A stretch of DNA of 35,619 nucleotides from Anaerolineae bacterium (GCA_016931895.1 JAFGDY010000220.1:1-35619); one strand, 5' to 3'; positions 1-7,239 are shown, numbered from the stretch's first letter. Translations and numbers: made by a program. The notes: generated from the letters alone by a model not told the origin.

Positions 1-150
1 CTGGTTGGCGGCGTACCGGTCACAGTTGGCGTAACCTGTGAGGGTGTAGGCGTACTGGTTGGCGGCGTACCGGTCACAGTTGGCGTACTCGTTGGCGGCG
101 TGCCAGTCATGGTTGGCGTCGGCGTTGACGGGGTGGGGGTAGGCGTGGAG
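1..150 (-). repeat. Thr/Pro-coding tandem repeat array 3 (continues off window)
   Basis: On the minus strand the DNA encodes repeated TPTVTGTPPTS-type units of 11 residues (33 bp) within the surface-protein gene. It is the most regular of the three arrays, with near-identical copies, and is cut by the left window edge. It probably forms an extended, possibly glycosylated, spacer between folded domains. Confidence 0.85.
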
Positions 151-2858
151 GTCAGCGGGGGCAGGGCAAAATCACGCTCCGGTTGGGCGCGCAAGTCCGC
201 TACCGAGACGGGGAGTGACACTGTTTCATGGCCGGTCGCCCAGGCCTCTATAGTAACCTGCGTACAGGCATCAAGATATATACCCGGCAGCAAGAGGCTG
301 TAACGCCCATCCGTGCCCGTTTGGGTTTGATAACGACGAGGCTGGCACAAAAGTACAGATACCGTTGCCTCCGGGATGATCTGAGTTGGGCCACCCGTCG
401 CGTCATACACTAAACCCGTCATCATCAGGTCGCCGGCCGGAGTGCTGGTGGGAGTGGGGGTAGGTGTTGGCGGGATGCTGGTCATGGTGGGGGTAGGTGT
501 TGGCGGCGTGCCGGTAACAGTTGGGGTAGAAGTTGATGGCGGCATGGTTGGCGTTGGCGGCTGGCCGGTGACGGTTGGCGTGGAAGTTGGCGGTTGACCG
601 GTCACGGTCGGTGTGGCCGTCGGCGGCTGGCTGGTGACAGTTGGCGTGGCCGTTGACGGAGTGCTTGTAACAGTAGGCTGAGGTTGAATGGAAACAGAGT
701 AATCATGGCTAATGAGGTCAAAGGGGGTGGCCATAGGATCACCGATTCTTTCATTGGCAAAGGTAAACGTGACTTCACCTGCTGTGCCAATGGCGGTTGC
801 CTCAAACGTAAGCAGGGGGACGTTGCCCATTAAACCCGCCACTTGCCCCTGCCGGGTAGCCAGAAAAGAAATCTGGCCTATCTCGTTATGGATATTTTGC
901 AAAATCACAAAGGGCAGATCAGGATTGATCTGCAAATTGCCAGCCGAGATTAGAGAGGGGTTATAATTTATTTCAAATTGCGCGCCGTAAAGGCCTAAAC
1001 CACCCACATCCAAAGCCTGCACGGTCACGCTGAAGGTGTCCCCGGAAATCACTGAAGCAGGCCCATTAAAGACCAAGTTTAGCGGGGGTACTGGTGTAGC
1101 CGTTGGCGGCGTGCCGGTGACGGTGGGGGTGGCTGTGGGAGGTGTGCCGGTGATAGTAGGCGTAGCTGTTGGTGGTGTTCCGGTGGCGGTAGGTGTTTCG
1201 GTGGGCGGCGTGCCGGTCACGGTGGGCGTTGGCGTGGGGGTAACATCTGGAATGTCTTCAAAAATCAAAACAGCGCCACCAACCTGATCACTGGCAGGGT
1301 AATCGCTCCAGCAGCGGTCGGGTACATAAACTTTGTTATTGTTGGGGTTGAGGGCAATTTCAAAGGGATTGCGCCACTGGAGGTTATCGGCAACATAGGG
1401 GGGATTGCCCACAACTTGACCGGGAAATTTCCAAACATCAGCAGTGACGCCGGGGAGTAAATTGCCTTCCCGGTCGGTGGCGTAGGTTCCGCCCCGGGCC
1501 GGATGATTACAGGCGGCTTCGTCGCCCCCATTATCAACATAGGCAAAACCGGCGTAAGTGCCAAGCATGCGGTGGGTAGCCGGATTGTAGACCAGGCCCA
1601 CTTCGGCATAGTCGCCTACTTCAATCTCGGCTCTGGACAAGGTCACGTTCTCTGGATTAAGCAGAGAAAGATTGTAAACCAGCAATTTATTTGGATTGGG
1701 GAAAACGCCGCTCAGTTGGCGAGTATCATCGGCATAAGTTATAAACAGGTGCGCTTCGTCAACGCCCTCGTCCTGCCAAAGGCCAACCGCGTGGGGGATG
1801 CCGCTCCGTTGTCCACCCGGTGTGTCAAACAAGATGTCGTAATAAGTTTTGGAAATAGTGGCCGTATTGAATCCCAAAAATTTGAGAGGTTCCGAGTTAA
1901 TGGCATTACGCATGCTCAAAAAGTTGTGGCCCTGCAAACTCCGGGCAATGACGGTTTCAAATGGCCCGTGGCTGGAGGGAAAATTATTGGCATTGACCAG
2001 GGTGAGGATGGGCGAGATTGGGAAAGAGGCCGGATCATCATTAAGAATGATCACCCGCCCCCCCTCGTGGTCAGGAAAATGGACCCGTCCGGTAATGGGG
2101 TTGACCGCAGCGGAGGTTGGCTGGAAGGGAGCACCTGGGCTAACATTGGTAATGACCGTATCCGTATCAGGATTGATGGCGGTAATGATCCCATCGCCAA
2201 AGGAGCCAACGTAAACAAATTTGCCGTTGCCGGATACGCCTACGCCCCACGGCTCCCGCCCAATGCCCATCCCGTTGGGCGCGCCCGGCGCCGAACCATT
2301 CTCGCCGCCGGGAATGGTGCGCAGCACTTCGTCGGTTTCGCCATCAATCACCGCCACAAAGGGGTAAGGCTTAAGGCCGTCAACTATGGGTCCCTGGAAA
2401 GCCACATAGACCTTGTTGAGTTGGGCATGAACCGCCACACCTTTAGGGTGAACCGGATACACCGCGCCCAGGGTCACCGTGGCCGACTCGTCGGCAGCCA
2501 GGGTCACCGGGGTGCGGGCAGTGGTGGGATAGTAACCCTGCGTTGAGCCGGCGAAGCGGAGAAAAGGAGCATAATCACCGGCGGGCAAGCCGGCAAAGGT
2601 AGCCGGCACCGGCTGGCAGGAGGTTTCATCATTCAAGCAGGCTTCTGCGCCCAACAGTGGTTCCTCGCCGGCAGCACAAATCCCATCAGCGTTCTGATCC
2701 TGGCAGGCATTGACCGTAATTTGGCCTGCTTGCGCGCCGGCCGTGCCGGTCAACAAAAGCAACAGGATGATGGCCGTCAACAAGGCGCTACCCCGAAACG
2801 TCATTACCCTCCAAAAGCTTATATCTCCTCTGAAGATTCTTCCGGTATCAAGAATCAT
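1..2858 (-). CDS. Secreted multidomain surface protein: propeller, cohesin-like domain, Thr/Pro linkers (C-terminus off window)
   Basis: I translated the minus strand from the ATG at 2858 and found one open frame to the window edge (about 952 residues, no stop). A signal peptide lies at about residues 19-44 (hydrophobic LLTAIILLLLL then AQA). A short SdrD_B-like stretch follows (about 46-110, DQNADG...GEEPLLGA). Residues about 110-535 contain YVTN/SMP-type propeller phrases such as GKFVYVGSFGDG and NNNKVYVPD. Next are a Thr/Pro linker, a cohesin-like beta domain (about 591-723, starting NLVFNGPASVISGDTFSV), a second linker, a carboxypeptidase-regulatory-like domain (about 808-899, GTDGRYSLLLPG) and a third linker. 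The start at 2858 has AAGGGAG six bases upstream; an in-frame ATG at 2804 is the alternative. The protein is probably exported and displayed on or released from the cell; ligand unknown. Domain names are from pattern recognition only. Confidence 0.85.
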   Translation of the reverse strand, partial: MILDTGRIFRGDISFWRVMTFRGSALLTAIILLLLLTGTAGAQAGQITVNACQDQNADGICAAGEEPLLGAEACLNDETSCQPVPATFAGLPAGDYAPFLRFAGSTQGYYPTTARTPVTLAADESATVTLGAVYPVHPKGVAVHAQLNKVYVAFQGPIVDGLKPYPFVAVIDGETDEVLRTIPGGENGSAPGAPNGMGIGREPWGVGVSGNGKFVYVGSFGDGIITAINPDTDTVITNVSPGAPFQPTSAAVNPITGRVHFPDHEGGRVIILNDDPASFPISPILTLVNANNFPSSHGPFETVIARSLQGHNFLSMRNAINSEPLKFLGFNTATISKTYYDILFDTPGGQRSGIPHAVGLWQDEGVDEAHLFITYADDTRQLSGVFPNPNKLLVYNLSLLNPENVTLSRAEIEVGDYAEVGLVYNPATHRMLGTYAGFAYVDNGGDEAACNHPARGGTYATDREGNLLPGVTADVWKFPGQVVGNPPYVADNLQWRNPFEIALNPNNNKVYVPDRCWSDYPASDQVGGAVLIFEDIPDVTPTPTPTVTGTPPTETPTATGTPPTATPTITGTPPTATPTVTGTPPTATPVPPLNLVFNGPASVISGDTFSVTVQALDVGGLGLYGAQFEINYNPSLISAGNLQINPDLPFVILQNIHNEIGQISFLATRQGQVAGLMGNVPLLTFEATAIGTAGEVTFTFANERIGDPMATPFDLISHDYSVSIQPQPTVTSTPSTATPTVTSQPPTATPTVTGQPPTSTPTVTGQPPTPTMPPSTSTPTVTGTPPTPTPTMTSIPPTPTPTPTSTPAGDLMMTGLVYDATGGPTQIIPEATVSVLLCQPRRYQTQTGTDGRYSLLLPGIYLDACTQVTIEAWATGHETVSLPVSVADLRAQPERDFALPPLTSTPTPTPSTPTPTMTGTPPTSTPTVTGTPPTSTPTPSQVTPTVTGTPPT
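440..682 (-). repeat. Thr/Pro-coding tandem repeat array 2
   Basis: Minus-strand codons give TPTVTGQPPT and TPTVTGTPPT variants between the cohesin-like domain and the carboxypeptidase-regulatory-like domain. Units are more diverged than in the array at 1-150 (TGQ, TSQ and TSI forms). Confidence 0.85.
1091..1242 (-). repeat. Thr/Pro-coding tandem repeat array 1
   Basis: Four to five 33-bp units encoding TPT(V/A/I)TGTPPT(A/E) join the propeller region to the cohesin-like domain of the surface protein. Confidence 0.85.
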
Positions 2859-2964
2859 GATCGGCTCCCTTCTTAATTTATTCCGCCAACTTAAAACAGC
2901 CTGAGTGACCAGCAAAAATTTGAGCATCCCCAACGCGCATCTGGCTTAAGGCAAAGCAGGGGGG

Positions 2965-3023
2965 TAAAAAACAAAAAACCGCTCATCGTGGCGATGTCTG
3001 CTATCGCCACAGCCTGCGGTTTT
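2965..3023 (-). terminator. Strong intrinsic-terminator-like hairpin in the leader of the surface-protein gene
   Basis: Two nested inverted repeats are visible: AAAACCGC (2975-2982) with GCGGTTTT (3016-3023), and GTGGCGAT (2988-2995) with ATCGCCAC (3003-3010), with a 7-base loop and five-base internal loops on each side. Read on the minus strand, the stem ends in TTTTTTGTTTTTT, as in a Rho-independent terminator. No convincing gene lies just upstream on that strand, so it may be an attenuator for the gene starting at 2858. Confidence 0.7.
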
Positions 3024-3224
3024 GAATATACATGCTAAATCCAGACGAGTTGCCGGCGCACCCCGCCCTGCTCTGAAGCAATCACTCATACTGTCAAGTC
3101 GGCAAAAGAAGAATTTTGTTGTAAAGGTACAAATAATACTCTGTAAGTTTAACATACATAATAGGTTAATAACAATGGGAGTTCCTTCCTACCTCGGCTC
3201 TTTTCGCAAATTTTCCCTTTTTAC

Positions 3225-3253
3225 TTGGCCAGTTGTTCAGCCTATGGTATCCT
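3225..3253 (+). promoter_or_regulatory. Possible promoter of yigZ
   Basis: TTGGCC, a 17-base spacer and TATCCT are followed only seven bases later by the ATG at 3261. Both hexamers match the sigma70 consensus at four of six positions. If used, the transcript would start at or within a base or two of the ATG. Confidence 0.4.
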
Positions 3254-3260
3254 TGGCCTT

Positions 3261-3869
3261 ATGAGCAAACAATACCCAATTCCGGCCGGTGAATCACGCA
3301 TTGAATTACGGGTAAAAAACTCCCGGTTCATTGGCCGGGCCGGATACACGCCCAGCGTGAAAACGGCCAAAGCCTTCATCGAAAAAGTAAAAACTGAAGA
3401 ACCCAAATGTTCGCATGCTGTTTATGCTTTTGCCATAGGGTACGGCGCTTCGGTAACGCACGGGATGAGTGACGCCGGGGAGCCAAGCGGTACCGCCGGC
3501 CGGCCCGCTCTGGCGGTAGTCAAAGGAAGCGGGTTGGGTGACGTGACCGTGGTCATCATCCGGTATTTTGGCGGCGCCAAGTTAGGCACGGGCGGCCTGG
3601 TTAAAGCCTACACTGAGGCAACTCAACTGGCCCTGGCCGAACTCCCTATCACCGAAAAAGTAGAACGGTTATCGGTGCAAGTGACCCTCCCCTATAACTT
3701 TTATGAACAGGGCAAACGTCTGATTGAAACGCATCACGGCCAGATTGAGGCCGAGGAGTTTGCCGCTGAGATAACGCTTCACCTTATTTTTATTGTTGAC
3801 GAACTCCCGGCCTTTGAATCTGCTCTGGCCGAAATGACCAGCGGGCAAGCCGGTGTAATTTTGGATTAA
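3261..3869 (+). CDS. yigZ: YigZ/IMPACT family protein (UPF0029)
   Basis: The 202-residue product has the IMPACT-family core: KNSRFIGRAG near the N-terminus, CSHAVYAFAIG, DAGEPSGTAGRP and IIRYFGGAKLGTGGLVKAY, followed by a smaller C-terminal domain of the DUF1949 type. In bacteria the family is conserved but its biochemical role is not firmly settled; RNA-related and translation-linked functions have been proposed. The length is typical. I chose the ATG at 3261, because the family begins with MSKQY-like sequence; the frame is open further upstream from a TTG at 3225, but that segment overlaps the likely promoter. No clear Shine-Dalgarno sequence precedes the ATG. It is transcribed divergently from the surface-protein gene. 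Confidence 0.93.
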   Translation: MSKQYPIPAGESRIELRVKNSRFIGRAGYTPSVKTAKAFIEKVKTEEPKCSHAVYAFAIGYGASVTHGMSDAGEPSGTAGRPALAVVKGSGLGDVTVVIIRYFGGAKLGTGGLVKAYTEATQLALAELPITEKVERLSVQVTLPYNFYEQGKRLIETHHGQIEAEEFAAEITLHLIFIVDELPAFESALAEMTSGQAGVILD

Positions 3870-3885
3870 CGAGTTGCCACTGGAG

Positions 3886-3981
3886 GGTCTGTCCGACATT
3901 TTAGGAGGACCGGGGGGCGCAGGGGGTATCCCCCCGAATTCCTCCTGGTGTGTTCAGATTGTCTAAAATTCTGGACACACC
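3886..3981. repeat. Long imperfect inverted repeat between yigZ and glyS
   Basis: The outer arms GGTCTGTCCGACATTTTAG (from 3886) and the reverse complement of the segment ending at 3981 (GGTGTGTCCAGAATTTTAG) agree at 15 of 19 positions. Inner arms are AGGAGG-acc-GGGGGG and CCCCCC-gaatt-CCTCCT around an 11-12 base centre. About 96 bp in all and no coding sequence, so it resembles a miniature inverted-repeat element or a large structured 3' UTR. Confidence 0.65.
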
Positions 3982-3998
3982 CGTAAAACACCTATCCT

Positions 3999-4027
3999 TT
4001 GACAACCACTCCCACCTGCATTATCAT
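3999..4027 (+). promoter_or_regulatory. Sigma70-type promoter of glyS
   Basis: A perfect TTGACA (3999-4004), a 17-base spacer and TATCAT (4022-4027). The predicted transcript starts near 4034, giving a leader of about 26 bases that contains AGGA at 4047-4050 ahead of the glyS ATG. Confidence 0.8.
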
Positions 4028-4059
4028 AAGCCGATGAAATAACCATAGGATAACCCCGC

Positions 4060-5535
4060 ATGCCTGAGCACAAGGATTTAATGGAAAAACTAACCTCACT
4101 CTGTAAACGACGTGGTTTCATTTTTCAATCCAGCGAGATTTACGGCGGGATTGGCGGCTTCTGGGATTACGGCCCGTTGGGCGTGGAGCTGAAACGGAAT
4201 ATCAGAGAAGCCTGGTGGCGAGATATGGTTACCGGGCACGACGACCTGACCGTGCCATCCGGCGCCCCTGCCGCTTATGCCATGGTCGGTCTTGACTGTA
4301 GCATTATCATGCATCCCCAGGTATGGAAGGTAAGCGGTCACTATGATATGTTTCACGATATGCTGGTAGACTGCCGTACCAAAGGTTGCAAGGCCAGGTT
4401 TCGGGCCGACCACCTGACCACCAGTCAATGCCCCCTCAAACCCAGCAAACAGCCGGGCCAGCATAATCAATGTAACCTGACCGAACCCCGCGAATTCAAT
4501 CTTATGTTCAAAACCAACGTAGGCGCGCTGTTTGACCCATCGTCTGAAGCGTTCCTGCGGCCCGAAACCGCCCAGGGAATTTTTATAAACTTCAAGAATG
4601 TACTGGATACAACCCGCCTTAAAATACCCTTTGGCATTGCTCAAATAGGAAAAAGTTTTCGGAATGAAATCACTCCCAGGAACTACACCTTCCGTTCCCG
4701 AGAGTTTGAGCAGATGGAGATAGAATTTTTTTGCCGGCCCGACCAATCTCCTCAATGGTACACCTACTGGCGAGACCGGCGATTTGCCTGGTATACGGCC
4801 TTGGGCCTGAAAAGCGAAAAACTGCGCCTGCGCGACCATGACCCGGCTGAACTGAGCCACTACAGTTGCGGCACCGCCGACATTGAATATGCCTTTCCAT
4901 TTCTACCGCCAGGCGAATTTGGGGAATTGGAGGGCATTGCTCACAGAGGTGATTTTGATTTAAGAAGCCACATGGAAGGAAAATTGGTGCGTCAAGGTGA
5001 TGATTTTATCGTTGAACGCGACGAGCAGGGTCGTCCCCGCTACCCTGGCAGCGGCAAAGATTTGAGCTATTTTGATGACCAGGCCAAAGAACGATTTATT
5101 CCCCATGTAATTGAACCCTCAGCCGGGGCCGACCGGGCCGCGCTGGCCTTTTTGTGCGAGGCGTATACGGAAGATGCAATTGAAGATAGCCAGGGTAAGC
5201 CTCAGCCGCGGGTGGTTATGAAACTCCATCCCCGCCTGGCGCCCATAAAGGTGGCCGTTTTGCCTTTGGTGAAACGAGACGGGATGCCGGAAATTGCCCA
5301 GGATATTTATCGAGCCTTAAAACGGCGTTGGAATGTGTTTTATGATGAAACAAGTTCCGTTGGCCGGCGTTATCGCCGTCAGGACGAATCCGGCACGCCT
5401 TTTTGCGTTACCGTAGACAGCCAAACCTTAGTTAATCAAACCGTGACCCTGCGCGAACGCGATACCACGCGGCAGGAGCGGGTCGCCATTAACGATTTAG
5501 AGGGCATTATCCACAAGCAGATCGAAGCAGATTGA
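4060..5535 (+). CDS. glyS: Glycyl-tRNA synthetase, dimeric (archaeal/eukaryotic-type) class II
   Basis: The 491-residue enzyme charges tRNA-Gly with glycine. It is the single-chain alpha2 type, not the bacterial alpha2beta2 GlyQ/GlyS. The N-terminus has the family signature RRGFIFQSSEIYGG and FWDYGPLG. Class II motif 2 is FRNE at residues 200-203 followed by TPR and REFEQMEIEFF; motif 3 is EPSAGADRAALAF from residue 352. The C-terminal anticodon-binding domain begins near LHPRLAPIKVAVLPL. An insertion with Cys residues (CRTKGCKARF, SQCPLKP) lies between motifs 1 and 2. Length matches family members of about 460-510 residues. It has its own promoter and an AGGA ribosome site nine bases before ATG. 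The small gene at 5579 follows 43 bases downstream and may be co-transcribed. Confidence 0.97.
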   Translation: MPEHKDLMEKLTSLCKRRGFIFQSSEIYGGIGGFWDYGPLGVELKRNIREAWWRDMVTGHDDLTVPSGAPAAYAMVGLDCSIIMHPQVWKVSGHYDMFHDMLVDCRTKGCKARFRADHLTTSQCPLKPSKQPGQHNQCNLTEPREFNLMFKTNVGALFDPSSEAFLRPETAQGIFINFKNVLDTTRLKIPFGIAQIGKSFRNEITPRNYTFRSREFEQMEIEFFCRPDQSPQWYTYWRDRRFAWYTALGLKSEKLRLRDHDPAELSHYSCGTADIEYAFPFLPPGEFGELEGIAHRGDFDLRSHMEGKLVRQGDDFIVERDEQGRPRYPGSGKDLSYFDDQAKERFIPHVIEPSAGADRAALAFLCEAYTEDAIEDSQGKPQPRVVMKLHPRLAPIKVAVLPLVKRDGMPEIAQDIYRALKRRWNVFYDETSSVGRRYRRQDESGTPFCVTVDSQTLVNQTVTLRERDTTRQERVAINDLEGIIHKQIEAD

Positions 5536-5578
5536 AGTTTGCGCTCAAGCAAAAGATTTTTTGCGGAGAAATCAAGCA

Positions 5579-5791
5579 ATGAGTGAAGAAAAAATAACCA
5601 TTACCATCAAACGTCGAGACCGGACGATGGTCTTTCCGGTGAGCGAGCGGGACAAATTACGCGACATCTTAAAAGATCGCATTTGGTGGGACCGCCGCAG
5701 TAATCGCTGGGCCGGGCGAGGAGATATTGACGAATTGAAACAAACTTTAGAAGCGCATGGCTATCAAGTTAAATTAACCGGGCCAAGGTGA
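5579..5791 (+). CDS. Small conserved-looking hypothetical protein, 70 residues
   Basis: I chose the ATG at 5579, with GGAG about ten bases upstream; the frame also opens at a TTG at 5561. The protein is soluble and basic: beta-rich start (KITITIKRRDRTMVFPV), then RDILKDRIWWDRRSNRWAG and a helix ending LEAHGYQVKL. The pattern of a helix, W-D-R...W and a terminal helix followed by G-(Y/F) resembles a small domain sometimes attached to DNA helicases of superfamily 2 (the R-W-D...W motif), but this is a weak analogy. It follows glyS in the same direction and ends before a strong bidirectional terminator, so it may share the glyS transcript. Function unknown. Confidence 0.75.
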   Translation: MSEEKITITIKRRDRTMVFPVSERDKLRDILKDRIWWDRRSNRWAGRGDIDELKQTLEAHGYQVKLTGPR

Positions 5792-5864
5792 CCCCATCAT
5801 CATAAACATCCAAAAGATATTGACCTGTCCACAACCCGCCGCACTTGATGGTCCGGTGAACAAT

Positions 5865-5896
5865 AAAAAAACCGGGAATTGCAGCCCGGTTTTTTT
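5865..5896. terminator. Bidirectional intrinsic terminator
   Basis: AAAAAAACCGGG (5865-5876) pairs with CCCGGTTTTTTT (5885-5896) around an eight-base loop. The A and T tracts make it work in both directions, ending the glyS/small-gene transcript from the left and the L25 transcript from the right. Confidence 0.9.
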
Positions 5897-5921
5897 AGCC
5901 AATGTTTAATTCCAAACTCTA

Positions 5922-5992
5922 ATTTTCTCGTTCTCAAACTCCAGTTTGGGGCCAAACAAGTTTGGGGCCAACAGATTTGGAAACGAGAAAAT
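5922..5992. repeat. Small palindromic repeat with CGTT(C/T)(C/T)CAAAC-type core
   Basis: ATTTTCTCGTT (5922-5932) is the perfect inverted copy of AACGAGAAAAT (5982-5992). Between them lie CTCAAACTCCAGTTTGG and a direct repeat of AGTTTGGGGCCAA-like sequence. It sits between the terminator and the end of the L25 gene and resembles the palindrome at 20301-20339. Confidence 0.6.
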
Positions 5993-6021
5993 CTTTATTG
6001 TCCGTATAAGCCGGCAGGAGA

Positions 6022-6678
6022 TTATTCCTCTTCTTCCACTTTTTCCCTGGTCTCGCCAATCACTTCCGGTTCGGCGCTAACTTCGGTGATTTCCTCTTCC
6101 TCTTCTTCCTCTAACCGCGGCGGTTCAATCTTAACCACCATTGAGTCGGGATCAGACAGGATAGTGACAGAACTGGGTACCACCAAATCGGCCACGGTCA
6201 GGGTTTCGTTATACTCGGTTAAGCCGTCTATGTTAACGGAAATAGCCGAGAGCAGGTCTGAGGGCAGACATTCAATTTCAATTTCATCCAGACCCTGGGT
6301 CAAAACCCCACCTTTTTCCTTCACCGCCGGCGCAATCCCTTCTAGAATCAACGGCACCTGGGCTGTGACCTTTTCGTCCATTTTCACGGCATAAAAGTCA
6401 ACGTGTAAGTAATGATGTTTAATAATGTCTCGTTGAATATCCCGGGCCAGAGTCATCAGGGGTTTATGCTTGCCCACCTGCAACGAAATGAGTTGGTGCG
6501 TACCGGCCTCTTTTAAAACCTTGCCCAGCGCTTTTGCTTCAATTTGCAGCAAAGTGGCAGCCGTGTCTCGACCATATAGAACAGCAGGCACCAACCCATC
6601 CCGGCGCAAATGCTTAACATGGCTGCCGCTTATCTCACGTACTTCTGCCTTTAACTCAAGAGATTCCATAATTTTCAT
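6022..6678 (-). CDS. rplY: 50S ribosomal protein L25 / general stress protein Ctc
   Basis: The 218-residue product has the long (TL5/Ctc) form: an N-terminal 5S-rRNA-binding L25 domain (about 1-95, with VPAVLYGRD and HVDFYAV) and a C-terminal beta domain (about 100-190, with VPLILEG, EIEIECLPSDLL and VTILSDPDSMVVKI). It binds 5S rRNA in the large ribosomal subunit. The last 30 residues are a very acidic tail (EEEEEEE and EKVEEEE), common in this family. The ATG at 6678 follows GGGAG closely (three bases); an in-frame ATG at 6669 has the same motif at a longer distance. A possible promoter at 6785-6812 would place a terminator-like hairpin inside the leader. Confidence 0.93.
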   Translation of the reverse strand: MKIMESLELKAEVREISGSHVKHLRRDGLVPAVLYGRDTAATLLQIEAKALGKVLKEAGTHQLISLQVGKHKPLMTLARDIQRDIIKHHYLHVDFYAVKMDEKVTAQVPLILEGIAPAVKEKGGVLTQGLDEIEIECLPSDLLSAISVNIDGLTEYNETLTVADLVVPSSVTILSDPDSMVVKIEPPRLEEEEEEEITEVSAEPEVIGETREKVEEEE

Positions 6679-6740
6679 TCACTCCCTTAATTGCCCTTCC
6701 CGCCCTGTCCGGGGCAAGGCAACCAGTTTATATTCTTGAC

Positions 6741-6764
6741 AAAGAAAAATCGCCTACCGGCGAT
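6741..6764 (-). terminator. Intrinsic terminator after the 105-residue protein gene
   Basis: On the minus strand ATCGCC-GGTA-GGCGAT is followed by TTTTTCTTT. It lies 83 bases beyond the stop codon of the gene at 6847-7164 and upstream of the L25 gene, so it either ends that transcript or acts in the L25 leader. Confidence 0.75.
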
Positions 6765-6784
6765 CAACTAAAAACAACTCTACT

Positions 6785-6812
6785 ATTTTATTGATAACAA
6801 CGTTTTCGTCAA
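6785..6812 (-). promoter_or_regulatory. Possible promoter for the L25 gene
   Basis: TTGACG (6812-6807), a 16-base spacer and TAAAAT (6790-6785) on the minus strand. A transcript from here would start near 6778 and run through the hairpin at 6764-6749 before reaching the L25 start, so attenuation is possible. Confidence 0.4.
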
Positions 6813-6846
6813 ATTTATTATCTACAAATTTTGAAATTCTTAAAGG

Positions 6847-7164
6847 TCAGTCGCTTTGGGGCTGGACGGCCTCATATTCTTCAGCCGTAATGAACTCGCC
6901 GTGGTTGATTTCTCGCTTGACAAGCCGGCGATTATCGTCAAAATAGAGCGTTACCTCAATGCGTTGAAAACAGAGTTGGTTGCCCATGAGGGTTTTGTTG
7001 ACTACATAGCCCCCCTGGTCGCCGGCGCTGAGGCTGTTTCGCAGATCAAGGCGAGTTTTGATCACCTCGCCGCAACGGCCACAGCGCACATAAAGCCAAT
7101 ACCCCCCGGCATCTCCTCCCCTCCCTCCGGCAAACAGTGATTTTAGTGAATCCAGAAAACTCAT
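6847..7164 (-). CDS. Uncharacterised protein with a CxxC motif, 105 residues
   Basis: I do not recognise a named family. The protein starts with a hydrophilic-amphipathic segment (MSFLDSLKSLFAGG) and a glycine stretch, then a compact domain with YVRCGRCGEVIKTRLDL, a further Cys at QLCFQRIEV and the ending FITAEEYEAV. The CxxC pair could bind zinc, but only three Cys are visible, so an intact ribbon would need another ligand or a dimer. Start at ATG 7164 is well supported by GGAAGGG six bases upstream and a good promoter at 7204-7232. It is a single-gene unit on the minus strand, ended by the hairpin at 6741-6764. Confidence 0.8.
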   Translation of the reverse strand: MSFLDSLKSLFAGGRGGDAGGYWLYVRCGRCGEVIKTRLDLRNSLSAGDQGGYVVNKTLMGNQLCFQRIEVTLYFDDNRRLVKREINHGEFITAEEYEAVQPQSD

Positions 7165-7203
7165 TTTTACCCTTCCCTGTTTGAATAATTTTTGAGAACC
7201 TTA

Positions 7204-7232
7204 ATCATATCTCAGGAAACGCGATTCGGCAA
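7204..7232 (-). promoter_or_regulatory. Sigma70-type promoter of the 105-residue protein gene
   Basis: TTGCCG (7232-7227), a 17-base spacer and TATGAT (7209-7204) on the minus strand. Transcription would start near 7197, about 33 bases before the ATG at 7164. Confidence 0.7.
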
Positions 7233-7239
7233 TATTCTG

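Larger units (their letters stand above)
2859..3260. other. Intergenic region between divergent surface-protein gene and yigZ
   Basis: This 402-base gap holds the terminator-like hairpin at 2965-3023, an AT-rich stretch at about 3100-3170 with several weak promoter-like hexamers, and a probable yigZ promoter at 3225-3253. A short minus-strand open frame over the hairpin (2946-3155) is not convincing as a gene. I did not recognise a known riboswitch class. Confidence 0.6.

Noticed and set aside
1-150. CRISPR array
   Set aside because: The regular repeats are in frame, encode Thr/Pro-rich protein and lack unique spacers.
1503-2546. 347-residue plus-strand open frame
   Set aside because: It lies opposite the surface-protein gene, whose minus-strand frame is continuous and reads as a signal peptide, propeller and repeats; the plus-strand product looks like a mirror of that sequence.
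2930-3060. Cyclic-di-GMP or other known riboswitch before the surface-protein gene
   Set aside because: A GGCAAAGC-like stretch and stable hairpin suggested it, but I could not find the conserved core of a known class on either strand.
2946-3155. Minus-strand 69-residue open frame over the hairpin
   Set aside because: It spans the inverted repeat and ends in its T-run, has no domain pattern, and has no clear ribosome site.
4096-4860. 254-residue minus-strand open frame
   Set aside because: Antisense to the glycyl-tRNA synthetase gene.
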